DNA of 64,000 nucleotides from assembly GCF_002443255.2 (NCBI RefSeq), contig NW_019211455.1, positions 40,095,449 to 40,159,448 of the forward strand, given 5' to 3'. The position numbers and the translations under genes are program-made. This document shows positions 25,323 to 39,127 of this stretch, piece after piece. Each line of letters begins with the position of its first letter. The stretch's first letter is position 1. The stretch is from Varroa destructor. Lineage: Eukaryota; Arthropoda; Arachnida; Mesostigmata; Varroidae. The notes under the pieces were generated by a model. That model ran no database searches, was not told the origin of the DNA, and saw only the letters and a list, made by a program, of their open reading frames with translations.

Positions 25323-28300
25323 GCCAGCATGCGACCGACAACACTGTCCAATGCTTTGTGTGTATTTCCTGTGGGGGCAGAAGTAGCGAACCGTGTCGAC
25401 TGATTCGCGAGGCAGTCGTTGCATGAACAGCACTCTTCCTTCCATTACTACCATGTGATATAAGTACGTTGTTTCTGAAGTACAATACAAAAGCTTTGAT
25501 CGTAGGGGTTGTGAAGCTCGATGAATTTTTGGGGCTTGCTTCCGGTAAGCAGGAAACCAGTGCGCAAGCCAAGCCTGACTGGGGTCAGCTAAAGGACTCT
25601 AAGGGGATTGGGAGGATGATGCTACATCAGCGCCGTTGTTAGAGAATATTTTACGAGTGTATGTACACGTGTGTGCTTATCGGGATATGTGAGCTCTATT
25701 GATGCTATTTTGTTTATGGCAATACGCCCGGTAAGGTGGTATTTGTTTTTCAACAGTGAGTAAAGAGTTCACTAGGAATGGAGAGCACTACAGGATGTTG
25801 AATTTTTTTTTTTCGATGCAGGATGCTACATTGCGTTCTCTTTGCATCCCAACGCATTTTATTAAATCCTCGTGTCAGTTTGGGATTGAGCAAGCTTCCG
25901 CAGTCGGAGAAAAACGTATTTCACGAGTGTCTAAGTAAGGCTAAGGGCTATGAACGACAATGCACAAATATGTCGTGAGTCTATCGTTCACGCCCAGAGC
26001 GACCAAACTTCACGTATAGATTTGACTGGGATATGTATTGGGACAGGAAAACAGAAAACAAACAAACATGGGGCCGCATTCTCTCAAGGTAGACGGTGAG
26101 AGAAAAGAAAAAGTTACATTAGTTTACTCTAGTCCCTGGCTCGATTTCAAGCGAACAGCATTGTTCCTGCTGATTGAAAATTCGTTTTCACTTTGGAGCT
26201 TGGGATCGGCCTCGTAACTCGTGTATGGAAACGCGTACGATGTTTTTTTCGTTTCCCATAAAAGCTGGAACAAAATAATGAGCATTACGCGGTAGAAATG
26301 TTTAGTACCATCCAGTATTGGCTCTCATTTTCGTATATGCGTGCTTCACAGAACAAAAGTTGTCTGCGACGATATAATGAAGAATAATGTTACCGATGTT
26401 ACCCAGTGGACGGGGACAAAGGAAACGCAATGGTAAATAACAACATCATTAGCGGTTCTGAAGTTGGCCATATTGGAGAGCTCTCCGATTTCCTGAAACA
26501 ACTGAAAACAGCGTCATCAAAACCGTCAATAAAGCAGAGAGCTTTGACACTAATGTTTTTTCTTGAGAAGTAAGGTTCCTTATTTTGATCAAAAGAAATA
26601 TCTCTATAGATAATAAATAAGGTCAACTTATCACAAAGCGAACTCGTACCCTATTTTTACGCTATCTAACACCTAGTACATAAACGTAGTCAACAGATCT
26701 TCAACAGACTTGAAGTCAGATAATTATCTCTTGTTCTTCCTCAGTGTCCTAGTCGCCGTGTGCCTTAGTTACTTCCACGCCTAAATAAAACACAATCTAA
26801 TCTGTATGCTACAGTATAGTGGGGTGTCGCCTGCGGTTGGCATGCTCGATAGTAAGGCCGGGAGAATCGTATGATCAAACACTGAGCTTGGCTCCATTGC
26901 TCTCTATACTTGGCGCGCACCTGATTATCCTCTTTCGGAAGAGAATTGAATTAGAGACGAGAGATACCTGTCCCATGAAAGGCAAAGACCCCCTGGTTTC
27001 TGCTTAAGGGTGCAAAAGGCGTAGTGAACAAAACGAATATCATCACCAGCGTACTAAACTTATGCCACTAGCTTTAATATTGCCCCTTTTACAGTAGCTC
27101 AATGTGCTACGCTTCGCCATACAAATAAACGATGGTAAGACAGTATCAGCATTTTCGTTTTTGAACAAAAAAAAACATCGCTCTCAAAGGCGAATACTAT
27201 TAAGCTGGCAGTATGCACGCATTTTAAAACTTGAATACATTCAGATCAATGGATTGTTTTGCTAGCGAAGTTTAAAAAATAAGGACCTATTTGAGAAGTG
27301 AAATTTGTTGTGCAAAGAAAAAAGCAGAACGACCTATATGTTTGAGCCTTTCCTAGGGCTATATCGTTCATTAATAGCTAACAGCAAAATTCTTTTCAAA
27401 TCCGAATATGCTATACGATCATCGTGAAAACTATGTCAACTTGTCAGAGCAAAAAAATTGCCCCATAACGATCTCGTTAGCCAACTTACGACCTAGCTAG
27501 CTTGCTAATATAATGAGCGATTGCCCCTAACTAAAAGCACCGGCTCATCTCGGAAGATCAACATGGCCTCTCCAGTTTTGTTAAATGACTGACTACTTCA
27601 TACTAAATCATCGTTGGCCCATGTAGTGTCTCTTTTTTTTTTAAAACCAACAACTTTTATAACGCGCTTTGTGAAGTTGTATAAGCCGATGCCGTAGCTG
27701 TTTTCAACTAACATTTTGAAAAACTAATAAACCGTTTAGAGCGCTTTTTATGCTAGAATATGCGGTATGGAGTAATATTAAGTATAATTTGTATCTCCCC
27801 TGGCAACGGTTGTCTTTAATGTGTTAAGTATATTATGGTCTATTTAGTTTTGTCATTCTCCACACGTGGGGCATCGATAACAGTTTATTTCCTTAGGAGC
27901 TGTTTACCTCTTGAGTGTATATCTTATCAGCGATTCGTTACGAACCTACATCGAGTGTCTGATTTCTTGGATTGTGTACTTTCTAGCGAGTAACATGAAT
28001 TGAATTAATGGACACCTCGTACTTGACACGCTGCTCGAGCGATGCATCTACCTTGTATGGCAATGCGCCGGTGGGACACGAACGACTTTGGCAAATATAA
28101 CATCTTTTTTCCAAACGAAAACGGGATAGACGCAAAATTCGGTAAACCTGTTTCAAAAACACAGAGTAGAGCCTGCTCGAACCCTGAATTGTTTGAAGGA
28201 CGGTTTTTCCGGGGTCAATGTAGCGTTGAAACAAGTAAGGATCCAGCCAGGACCAGCGTTATAGGAACAAGTAAGTTTAGTGGGTACTGCAGAAGTCAGA

Positions 28301-31300
28301 AAACTTTGGTAGATGTAGGTATGAATAGCCCGAGATTTATAAACGAGATCTGCACATAAAGCGCTCTAAAGAAATCTGTTCCGCAAACTCGTAGCTTTGG
28401 GTCTGTATATGCGCTAGCCTGGGGGATAAATAAGGTCATGTTTCTAACTTTATGTATTTCTAAGAATAATTTTATAAGACCGTGTAGAATTAGGTGTATT
28501 TAGCTGTGCGTTCTAAAGGCTGCAACAATACTTTGACAAAGGACATCAGTACTCGCTGTTATGCGATCATCGAAAAGGTTTAGTGAGCCTATAATTACGT
28601 GACTGGTTCTGTGACTGTACATTCGTTGGGTCTCCGAATCGGTCGCCGTACTTGCCGGAAAAACTTCAGCGATCAGCGACCGTCTTATAGGCCTTCTTTC
28701 TTGCAAAGCACATCTTCGGAGGTCCTACCTGCGTCGAGCGACGACCGGAGGCATGGGAGCGCCAAAGCGCCGGAGCTACCAGCAGGCAAAGGAGGTCTAT
28801 TTAGTCATTACCCTGTGATTCTTGATGTTGATGTTCTCAAGCAGGCAAAAGTTGGGCGATTAATTGGTACACAATGTGTACAGTTAAATTAGCGCTATAG
28901 ATTGGACAAACACGGTACACTAGAACGATACCAATGCACACTTAGCTTATAGCATTGACATTCAGTATCGCGAAGTTCTCCTCAGAGGGATGAAAAGTTC
29001 CTTTGGGATTCCAGGTTATTTGCCACCATTATACACCAGCGAATATCTGGTCAATTTTGTCTGCCAAGCGTTTTGAGCTACTGAAATTTAAAAGTCATTT
29101 GATGCAGGCTTCACATGAAGGACGAGATAAAGCATTTAGAGATTTAGACAAATGTTCTTTATCTAAGAAATAATGTACAGGTATTAAGGTGTATATTGCT
29201 GAACATAGCAAATGGTAAATAGACGGCAGGTGCTCCAGCTAAAACAACTACAGCTCGGTCTAACGATTTCACGCGAACCGTTATTTTCTATTTAGTGTCT
29301 TGTTTTTTTAAACAAACTTAATGCTTTTATCAGTGTTTGTGCTACTTTAACATTATAATACAAAAACTAACTAAAGCACCCTGATCTAGCACTTCGAAAT
29401 GGTCAGTCATTGTGAATTTGTTCGCTATTTGTATGCATAGTTTTGTTAAGCATGGGAAAACTTTATGGGCATTCATGAAAAAAACATAAGCGGTATTAAT
29501 GCATTCCGGTCGCATCTGGCTCATTTATTTCTACATTAAATATAATAGGCAGCTCGCTGGTAAATATCCAGTTGTTTTCTTATCCCGCCCCCGTCAATTA
29601 CTTCGCAGTCAACTTTCTTCAAAACTGAACATGTACGCAGAAAGCGTCGACGTTGCTCTCGCATGAAGGGTTAGCAGTAGTATAAATTTTTGGAAGTTAC
29701 GAGAAGGGCTATTTACTATTGGCAAGGTTATACGGCATCGTAGGATCGCTGTGATCCACTCCAGCTGATGGCCTTCGATCACTAAGCTCGAGCTTCTCGG
29801 TGCCCCTAGGGCATCCAAGGCGAGTAGGCTCGTTAAGGATTACCAAGACAAACCAACTGAGGTCGCACTTACGAATGTAGACACAGTCATCAGAGGACCC
29901 ATTTAAGATCGTATACGTGCGCCTCTAGACTATATATAGTGAAACTAGAGCTTCGAAAGGGTCGAGACATCTCGAGAGCTTCCCCTCTTCGTTTCGTGGC
30001 GGGGACACAGATAGGGCAGAGCTGTAGAAGCTAAAAGCCCATTCTGCCGCTGACGATGCTGATGCTGTTGCCTAGACCGGCTTCCCTAAATAGAGGATTA
30101 TTCAGTCAGTATTTTGATACTATAGGGAAATCTGTTTCCGTGTTGAGGAGACACTTCGCCGGACACACACTGAACTAATCGATATACTAAATGGCTAAAT
30201 TTCACAGTTCATGCTCAGTGGGTGAGAGAAAATCGGATTGATCAGTAGCGCGCTTAGGTGACGATGGCGTTTTTCAGATGGTTAACGATTGTCTGTAATT
30301 AGTCATGTTACGGTAGCTGAATGGGTCTATTTTTTTGTATTGACTAAACCGAGATGAAAAGAGTTTGATTACGATTTTATAGTAACTGATATGGGCCGTA
30401 TGAATATGGTTATTTATTTGATTTACCATTGCGCGTTTATATGCTCGATAGAGGTTTACGTCGTAGCAGGCACCATGCCCTCATTGTGAGTTCGGAATCG
30501 ATGTGAACGCTATCCGGACTTTTCGCTTGATCGCATATCTCCTGCTGTTTTTAAGCAGAACTAGTCACTGGCTTTCACATCAGTTTTGCGCATACATCCA
30601 AAGTAATAAGCGCAATTAAGCCAGCTATGGCATCGAATATTACAACATGCAATACACTTGACCCATCACGTAGCACGGAATTGACGGTCCCGGTTTGCCC
30701 GCGTAGCTAAGGAAAAACGACTAGGGAAAATATTTTGATCCATTCATTTCTATCTGTAACCTAAAACATATGTCTACAGTAGGAAAGGATCCAACACGTA
30801 GGAGAAAGTAGGACCATGAAAGAAGGATGGGTAGGGAGAGCATTTAGGCAAGATAGAGAAGTCTGGCACGTTCGTTACAAGTGACCACGCCTTATTGCAG
30901 CCTGCATGCTGGTAAAGATGGTCGATCCAGATTGGCTGCAGCTTAACCTTAGACTCTAGGTTAACTGTTATTTATACTTCACATGGGGTTGCAAGCACCG
31001 CTTGAGCATGGCTGCCGCGGGGTAGCTGCTTAGAGCGTCACAGGACGAAGGAAAAGGGACAATGTTTGATTGCATGGATCTGTTTCATTTCGGAGCTAAA
31101 CGGCCAGCCGATTGAGCTGCCGACTACCTAAACCGAGGCCTGAACAGAACAAGCGGATCTGGACGCCTCAGGAAAAAGGAATGTTAAGCGGAAACTTTTA
31201 GTAAACGTTCAACTTAATAGCCTGGCTAGCATGGTAAAGTTAGGTGGCTACCCACGCGACACGCCAACACATACATTGGTATTACGATATGTAGTCGAAA

Positions 31301-31393
31301 AGCTAGGTAGATACAGAGTAGACTAAAAATCTCTTGAGAGGCTCACTTGACAGATGAACACTTCCCGCTACATAAATCGGCCCGAAAATTCGC

Positions 31394-31415
31394 TTTTTTT
31401 TTTTTTTTTTTTTTT
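31394..31415. repeat. Run of 22 T
   Basis: Uninterrupted T22 followed by ATAGAAATAC. On the minus strand it is a poly(A) run and could mark the tail of an old retroinsertion, but I recognise no element upstream of it on that strand. Confidence 0.97.
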
Positions 31416-33732
31416 ATAGAAATACACCCTGCTGTCTTTAGCAAACATCAAGTAAAGATGTTCCAACTATCGAACTATGAATTAATTAACATTATGCAAA
31501 AATATTTTATTTTATAATGTATCAAAAACAGAAGGGAAATCACAATACTACTATAGTCAGGTATAGTACTACGATAGGTTCTGATCGTTTTATGCTTCAA
31601 AAGAACCGGTTGCCTAGAGTTTTTTTAGGTTACCGAACTGTTATGGCTAGGTCAGCGTCAAAAAATACATTTTTGTCGTTATTCCAAACGTTATATACAC
31701 AACAAATTTAGATGGTGTTTAAAAAAAAAAAACTAAATATGAGGGGATTTTAAGTTCCAGAACCTTTAATCGAAACGGACCTGCTTACCGAATCAGATAT
31801 GTTACTTATCCTGCTAAATGACAGTTGGAGTACTGAGCCTGCTACATTATATATATCTATATATAAAACGAGGTCAGTTCGGATCAAGGCACCGCTTTGA
31901 GAGATGAAGCCTTCAAGCTGGTTTCCACTTTCTTACTCATTTATAATTCTACAAAATAATAACACGGGCGGTAGCAGCACTCGCAGGGAACAGTCATAGA
32001 AGAAGATGAGCCAACAGAGCTACACTAAATCAATGAATAAAGGTGTTAATGATTCGAGCACCCTCAAAAGCATTAAATAGCATTTCTTGTCAATACGATT
32101 TTTTAATGTAGGATCTTACCGACTGCATTTAATGACCATTTCCTGTTTAGCGTAGATCTGACAAATCAAATTGAAGTATCAGCTGTAGCACGCCATATTT
32201 ATATGTCTAGCCAAACTATGCGTTAGAAGTCGCTATCGTTGCCGTTGTAGATATTGCTTTTTTTTTTTTTACTTGCATATTAAAAACAGTGGCAACAACA
32301 TTTAAAATAACGATATAAATAATAATATTGGGTTACCGGAAAGCACTAACTGCTTTCTTTTTTTAACTTAAAGGGCATATCTCAGATCATATGGGTCTTG
32401 TCAGGCCGATGTTGATGAGGTTTGAGAGCTAAGATTCGAGTGCAGTAGGCTTTATTCAGATTTAAGATAGAAGAACTCGAAAATGAGTGAAATTTCCTCA
32501 AAAAATCTCTATGTTTCTATTATTCTTTTACAATGAAAGCACAAATGCTGCTCAGAATCATCTGTTTACGATCGAAGTGTGTTGTCGTGAAGAACGACCC
32601 CAGGATGATTCTGTCACTATAGTTCTAAATATGTTAACATGGAAAACATCGACCAGTCACAAAGGAAACACGCGAATAGTGACGTTATTAAGCCTACTTC
32701 ACTGAAGAGTTATACATGATCTGAAAAATGCTGTTTCTAAAGAAGCTTCATATTCAGATATCGCATAAATTCAAAAAAAGATAATTTATCCAATCATGCT
32801 TCCATTTGCGAAACAGATGTACAATGAACATGATCGAGCCATCTCTGACACAGTTCATTGATTGACAGATGATGAAAAGTGGGTCACATACAACAACAAT
32901 GTGCAAAGGGGTCCGATATGTGTGGCAAGCTTCAGACTGACGCCGAGCAAGGTCATGTGCTGCTCGGTGGGGTTCGAAGGGAATCATGCATTATAAACTG
33001 CGGCCGCCTGATTGACTCGAACCTCTATTTATTTTCATTTAAAAAGAGTCTGTATTTTTTTACGTCCCAACAATAAAGTTGTTCGGTATATTCACGCACA
33101 GTCTTCCGGTGTAAAATATCTCTTCGTATTTTTCAATACGGGCAACACTATGCGTTACATAAAATGAAATCTTATCACTCGTGTACAGTCTGGCGGCATT
33201 TTTTTTTACGCCTCATCGCATCATTGGTCCTCAGCAGGAGCACATCGAATTAACGCAGATGCTTCTGTTAGAAAGTCGGCAAGGTTACTGAAGAAGCGGC
33301 TGGAATAGCAGCAGTGCATAGCAGTAACAAAGTGTATGCCATTGCGTCAGGAGAATGATTGCAACATCGACATAGGATATAGCCGACCGAGTGTACCTCG
33401 TATGCTTGCGTCTACAGTAGGGTTACCACTAATGTATTATTTCGTAGTGAAACAGGGGCTGTGGTAAGTCTTGCATGTCCCCAGAACCGCCCGGTGACCT
33501 ATGGAAACCTTCGAAGGGGAGAAATTTGCCCGGGAAGGCACCATACAGATATAGGTGAGTAAGAGTTTAGTTACACTGGTCACTCCGCACTGTGCGATGG
33601 CACTGTTATTAAACCAGCAATGACATAGCGCATTATTAAGAGCTGGTGACGGCTCAGCAATAAAGACGGTCAGGGGGAACTTCGGGATATGTCCCCCTTC
33701 AACGACCGACCATCATTAACATATCCGCTACG

Positions 33733-33864
33733 ATGGTGCTCGCTGTTGTTGTGGTAGCTGTAGTGAATGTGCTGTTCGCTATGGACGGAAAGACGCAGTC
33801 GTCGCCGGCTGGAGGATGGCGCTGGAGGACTGAACGGCAGCATAGGCAGCAAAGCAACATATAG
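33733..33864 (+). CDS. Unassigned 43-residue frame with signal-peptide-like N terminus
   Basis: An ATG-to-stop frame coding 43 residues. It starts MVLAVVVVAVVNVLFAMDGK, a hydrophobic core ending in small residues like a secretory signal, then a polar Gln/Arg tail. It overlaps, in another frame, an ATG-started frame of 135 codons (33767-34174) with no recognisable domain. I tested it as a syndecan first exon and found no phase 0 donor before its stop. Low support; the hydrophobic run comes from GTT/GTG/GTA codons in a G+T-rich stretch. Confidence 0.15.
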   Translation: MVLAVVVVAVVNVLFAMDGKTQSSPAGGWRWRTERQHRQQSNI

Positions 33865-34689
33865 AGGTGTGCCTAACGCTAGAAACGTTTTAGTGGCCAA
33901 GCGCAAAAACGCGTCAGGCGATGTTTGCGAAACACCCACTCGTTACTGTTGTTGTAGCTGCTCTCTGTCTGTCGTTCCGTCGATGTTAGGCCTCTGGGCG
34001 GGCTTCAGTGAGGGGCGCGATGCAGTACGAATATTCGAAGGAACGAGTAGTCGTAGCTCACTATGCCTGCTCAAACGAGCTTTGCAAAACCAGGGGTTTG
34101 GTGCTACTAACATGACAATGCAATGCCCTATTTTCTTTATATGTTGGTCGTTGCGGCTATTTGAAAAAAGCTGAAAAAGCTAGGAGGGTTTACAGAGTAT
34201 TCAGGACAAAGCGAAGGAAAAAAAGGATCTCCGTTGGTGGGATAAGTGGCTTAAGAGAAACTTCGGAGAGGATCGAGACGCTCGAGAGACGTTGGGCGGG
34301 AAGCTAATAAACTGCGTCGCTACAGCCACAGCATCAATCCCCCGAAGAGGGGCAAACGCAGAGAGAAAGTTTTTGGCCCTCCCTCTCTTTTTCTTTCCAT
34401 GCTTTCCGTTTAAAGACTGGAAGGGGACAAACCAATTCAATAGGCTTTCCCGTTTTGGAGCATTTCGTCACGTATATATGTTTAACTGCTGCCCTTCTCT
34501 AGCCTTGATCACTAGTGAAAAAATTATTCCACTAAACGATCTTCTCATTCGCGAAAATGGGGGCGTCGGTGCAGACGGCTCGCGTCCACTTACACAAGGA
34601 GAAAAGTTCGTGTGCGAGAAACAGCCAGGCATCAACCAACTACATCCGGGTCTTCTTCCTTTTCATTACAAACCATTACTCAGGAGAAC

Positions 34690-34956
34690 CCACTACGTCT
34701 ACAGTTAAAGGAAGAGTGGACCGAATACAGAAATCACCTAGGATATATGTGTGCAACTCCAAAAAGCCTTTGTGAATTCATGTATGTTGAGGGATATGGG
34801 GTAAAGCCCGGCGAGGGGGACTCTCAAAAACTGTTCGTACTAGGAAAACTCTTCCTTACCGCTGCGACAATGATGTATGTCTGCCTGTTCTGGTTCGCAT
34901 TGCGTGTTCTCAATCCTTATTATGAACCTAGGTGTACAACACGTTCATGTGTATAG
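34690..34956 (+). CDS. Unassigned open frame with a hydrophobic segment
   Basis: Part of an open frame running from about 34612 to a TAG at 34954-34956. It reads in order a charged part (LKEEWTEYRNHLGYM), a Gly-rich link (GYGVKPGEGDSQK), a hydrophobic segment of about 20 residues (AATMMYVCLFWFALRV) and a Cys-containing tail. A possible acceptor (CTACAG) precedes the charged part. No family is recognised and no upstream partner exon was found. A chance frame is the main alternative. Confidence 0.17.
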   Translation, partial: PLRLQLKEEWTEYRNHLGYMCATPKSLCEFMYVEGYGVKPGEGDSQKLFVLGKLFLTAATMMYVCLFWFALRVLNPYYEPRCTTRSCV

Positions 34957-37900
34957 TACCACATGCTCATTTACATGTGTTTACTTCTAATGTAGCGGAA
35001 TTGTGTGTATATGTTGTGACGGACGTGCTCCTCTTAGAAGCTGCTCAGGGATACTAGATCGTTCAAACGTAGCAGAACAGATATATCATGAAAATTTTGG
35101 GTTGTATTATGCACGAAAAAGAAAATTTAGAGGGTTACATCAAGCTTGGGTAAGTAGATGGACACGGTCTTGATCAGCAGTGTCTAGGCGATATTTGTTG
35201 ATAATCGCATTTACTACACCCACATATTATAAGGTTATTTAAAGAGCTATTATATCTGGGCCTAATTTGTCCTTCGTGCAAGAGTTACCTAATCCAACAT
35301 CTTAAGGCTTGATTGGCACACTTAACACCCCTCAGGGAAATGTCATGCGATAATCGGCGTCCTTTTTACCTTTGCCGCGGACTCTACGATCGATAGAAAA
35401 TAAATCGATTCAAATTCTAATTTGTCTGTTGTCCGGAACAACCGCCCCTAACTACTACCTCCTTACGCAGCCGATCGTATGTGGCATACGAAACCCCAAT
35501 TTTGTGGTTAGATCGAATACTCCTCAGCAGATTTCCGTCACATGCCGAAAGTCCATCACCCAGGAGGGGCGTAGCAATGAAAAGACTATCAAGTACGTAG
35601 ACGAATGCAGGCTCAAGTGACTGCGGAACCTTGCATGAGATTGCTTGTAGCAATGAGCCAAATATCGAAGACGTGATACGTTGCGTCTGTTTCTTGTTAG
35701 CAGTCGACAGGAGCTGAGACCGAATTCAGAATTATCTCTCCATTGCTTGCCGCGCAGTCTCGAATGGCAGTATAGAATGAACCACGTGATGCCTTTACCC
35801 CTCAGAGCGCAATGACTCTGGGAAGTAGAAGTGACGCTGGGATTTAGCAATGCAACCACATGAAAAAGTATGCTAGACCACGAAACACAGTTCTTGACAG
35901 ACAATGTTCTTCCCACGCCACAAAAGTCACATGGACAACGCTGCTGTTTTAGAAGTTTTCGAGAACGGATGGCTGGCTCCGTGTGCACGCTGGCGTTTGT
36001 CCTCTATCGTAGTACGTACCAAGGGCGTTATAAAGAAATATTTTAGTGCAGATGACTCGTTGGATGCCCTTTTGATTGCAACAATTAGGCAGTCGCTTGT
36101 CAAACTTGAGCTTGCTTCCTCTCACGGCCAGGGTGATATCTCAAATATTTGAGCTATCTGGGAAGAGAGGAAATTTTAAGAAGTTTACTATGAGTATTGC
36201 TATTCGAACACACGTGGCACGTATATGTCTAAGGTTTTCGATATAACTGGCACAAAACTCGGGGACACGCGTAATTTCCTTAATCTAGTGACGGACTTGT
36301 TGTGTATATATGAAGGGCTATCCATTGTAAGCAGCTTTTAATTGATTATTGCATCGAAGCATTTCTAAGCTAGGCCGCCTTGACCACTTAACCAGTAACG
36401 ATTAGTTTCAGTCTAAAGGGTTCTGGCTCAGAAATTCTTCGAAGTAAAGAAGATCCCGTCACAGCTAGTCGTTGTCATCTACGACTTCTTCGTCTATACC
36501 CAACCGTCGTTACGTCTTATAATAGCCATTATAGATAATTGTTGTTGTTGTTCCGGTATCGGCTAGAAAATGACTGTGTAACGTAATGATTGTACATGCT
36601 TGGTATTTCAATAAGCCTAATTTCACCCTATTTTTCTCAGCTTTACTTAGCTAATACAGTTTTAGCTGTTCGGCAATACACCTCCAAACGTAATCGTGCA
36701 AAAGGTACGGTATAGCTCTAATCTACATTTCGGGCAAAAATGGTTACTCTGTCTCTAAATAGGTTTGAGAGTCCATAGAATTAGATGCGCAGAGTAATAA
36801 ACAAAAAGAAGCAAAGTTGAGCTAATTGACATTATGTATTTCGCAAGAGCCAACTGTAACTATATGATATTGTTTCTTCCAGGACAATAGGGTACAGTGC
36901 ACCACGTTTTAATTGCGTTGCCTATAATAACGGCGTTAGTTCGCTCAATTGTACCGAGTGTTACTCACTCATCCGCAAGCGACCTTGAACGAATCTGCGT
37001 AGCAGGGTAGAGAACCGTTGGGCAGGCTTTATGCTGGACATGGCGGCTTATCAATATTTTACGACGGGTACATTGGCAAACCGAATATCTTCGAGACGCC
37101 AACAGTTGCTGCGCTTCCATATTATAACTTTTAAATAGCCAATCATCGGGTACGCTATACGTTTGTTATGGAAACAAATCTAAGCAAGCACAGTGACGGA
37201 GGTCGATCGATCTATTTAACAAGGACTCACTTCCCCCAGTGTCCCCGTCTCCCGGCTTGGCCGCGGAGATCTGATATTTTCATACAGGCGTGCAATTTCT
37301 GCACGAATCCTGGATGATTCACGAGGAAAGTGTTGCACGAATACTACTGTTTGCTATAGGGATCCATCCGTTTGGTTCACCAATCCACCAAATAGTTCTG
37401 CCACGAAATCTCGTACAATATATGTAATCCGTATAGCATTAAAAAAAGCCTTAAAATCACTCCCGCACGAGATGTGCATCTAATCTATATATTACAAGTG
37501 TTGCCGTAAATAAGATTGCCATACGTATATTCGAATACTCATATTTGAATATTTTGGGACGTGTTTTTTTTAGTTTTAGCCCATTTTAGGACGTACGGGC
37601 TAAGACTCCCGGAGCTCTTTCACTAGTACCCTATGGGACGGGTCTAAGCATGAGACTTACTTAACGATGACATTTAAATAAGGTGCAACTTGATCCGCCT
37701 GCACTGCCTGTTTCCCCCGTTGAATCGTAACTCTTCAGTGAACCTCACACTTCAGATCAAAAGCCAAAGCTGTTTCTCCCACACGACCCTTATATAGATA
37801 CTGTAATATTTATAACCTGTTTTATTGGCAGACATTTTGTGTGTACAGATGTGCCTTTCGACGTGTTCGAATTAAAGTCGACCAGGACATGGCGTTCACG

Positions 37901-38100
37901 TAGTATATATACGTAAACTGGAAACGCCATACAATTCTCCTGTTCAATTTAATTGTCCAACGTAATAATAACGACGCGAGCAAACGACCACACCGCGGCA
38001 TTGATCTAGACCGGATTCGCATGTAAGCTGAAATGTTGACCGGCTCGTTCAGACGTCTAAATCTCCCTGGATTCGACACGGAAAACCCTATAGCCTACTA
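34957..38100. other. No recognisable gene
   Basis: A minus-strand frame at 35524-35988 (154 codons) and shorter overlapping frames around 35.4-36.1 kb show no domain or consistent splice context. The rest is A+T-leaning unique sequence. Confidence 0.55.
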
Positions 38101-39100
38101 GGCACTACTACTATCATCGCTTATCGTTGGGGTGCTTCAGTGCTGCTGCTACCTGACGCAGCACCACGCTGCACTCTGTCACCTGGTTACCTACTGCTCC
38201 GTATCGCTGCCGCTGCTATCGCTATAGCGGCGACACGCATAGTGGTTCTTGGCATGAACACATGTTGTCTACGTGCGTGAACGAATCAGTTGCCATCGGC
38301 ATCAGGACATCGCCAACGAACAAACGGAGCGACCATTCCTCATACGACAACGGGTGTTTTATGGAAGTCAACAGCGGAAGTGGCTGAAGGCGGCAAAGAG
38401 ACTGATACGGAGGCAGGTAAAGCAGGGCGGCAAGCCTGCACTGAAGGCCTGGTCCGCTCCATAGAGCTACTGCTATTGCTCGTGTTGCCTAGTTCGCGTG
38501 TGTGTTTAGCCTGTATCCAACGCTGCTTGTCGCTGACGACGGGTGTCGTCGACAAGCGCACATAGAGTTCGGAGATACGCGAGTGCAGGCAAAGCTTCGT
38601 GAGAAAAAAGCGATCTACAAGGTCTGCCTTCCCAAGCGCCGTTTAAGGCAGGAGTATGAGACGTCAGTGCGCGTTAAGCTGGAGTGAGGTGTCTACACCA
38701 GGTGGGTTGTAGATGTGTATCGATGTGTGAACGCGAAAATGCGAGAGAGAAAGGAAGGCAGTACAGAGACTCGCAGCGGATGCCAGTGTTGCGTAGGTAC
38801 GTAGGTGGTATTTTCCTTTGACGGCTATTTTCTCAAAAGGCCCGCCCCAAAGCGCATTCTCCCTGCTGCCGCTTCGGCTTGTTTCACCTCCTCCTGCCTG
38901 AACTCGTAGTATAGTTACACGACAGTGTGTCGAATACAACAGAATACACGAGCAGTAAAGGAAGGTGACATTCTGCACAGAGGTGTCGTCAGCCGTAAAG
39001 CGGCGGACCCGAAGGCAAGAAGGCAGGGGGTGGGACATAGACTCCACTGGTTCGTTGTGAGTCCTTCATCTTTTGGTCTTCCTTCGTACTCGTCGTGTTC
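38101..39100. promoter_or_regulatory. G+C-richer island upstream of syndecan exon A, function unassigned
   Basis: Compared with its flanks this kilobase is visibly richer in G, C and CpG (for example 38150-38240 with CTGCTGCTACC and GCTGCCGCTGC). It contains a strong donor-like CAG/GTAAAG at 38414-38422. It could hold a promoter or non-coding 5' exon of syndecan or of the open frame at 39128, but no element proves it. Confidence 0.2.
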
Positions 39101-39127
39101 ACTTGGAGACATGCTATTCTCTCCTAT

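Larger units (their letters stand above)
16500..33600. other. No recognisable gene
   Basis: Scattered short frames only, apart from the candidate exon at 25100 and the TATA/hairpin motifs at 22.7-22.9 kb. T22 at 31394 and T runs at 32260-32271 are present. Frames at 23458-23823 (121 codons) and 28042-28359 (105 codons) show no domain. Confidence 0.6.

Noticed and set aside
31394..31415. T22 as the poly(A) tail of a minus-strand retroposon
   Set aside because: No target-site duplication or retroelement coding sequence was found beside it.
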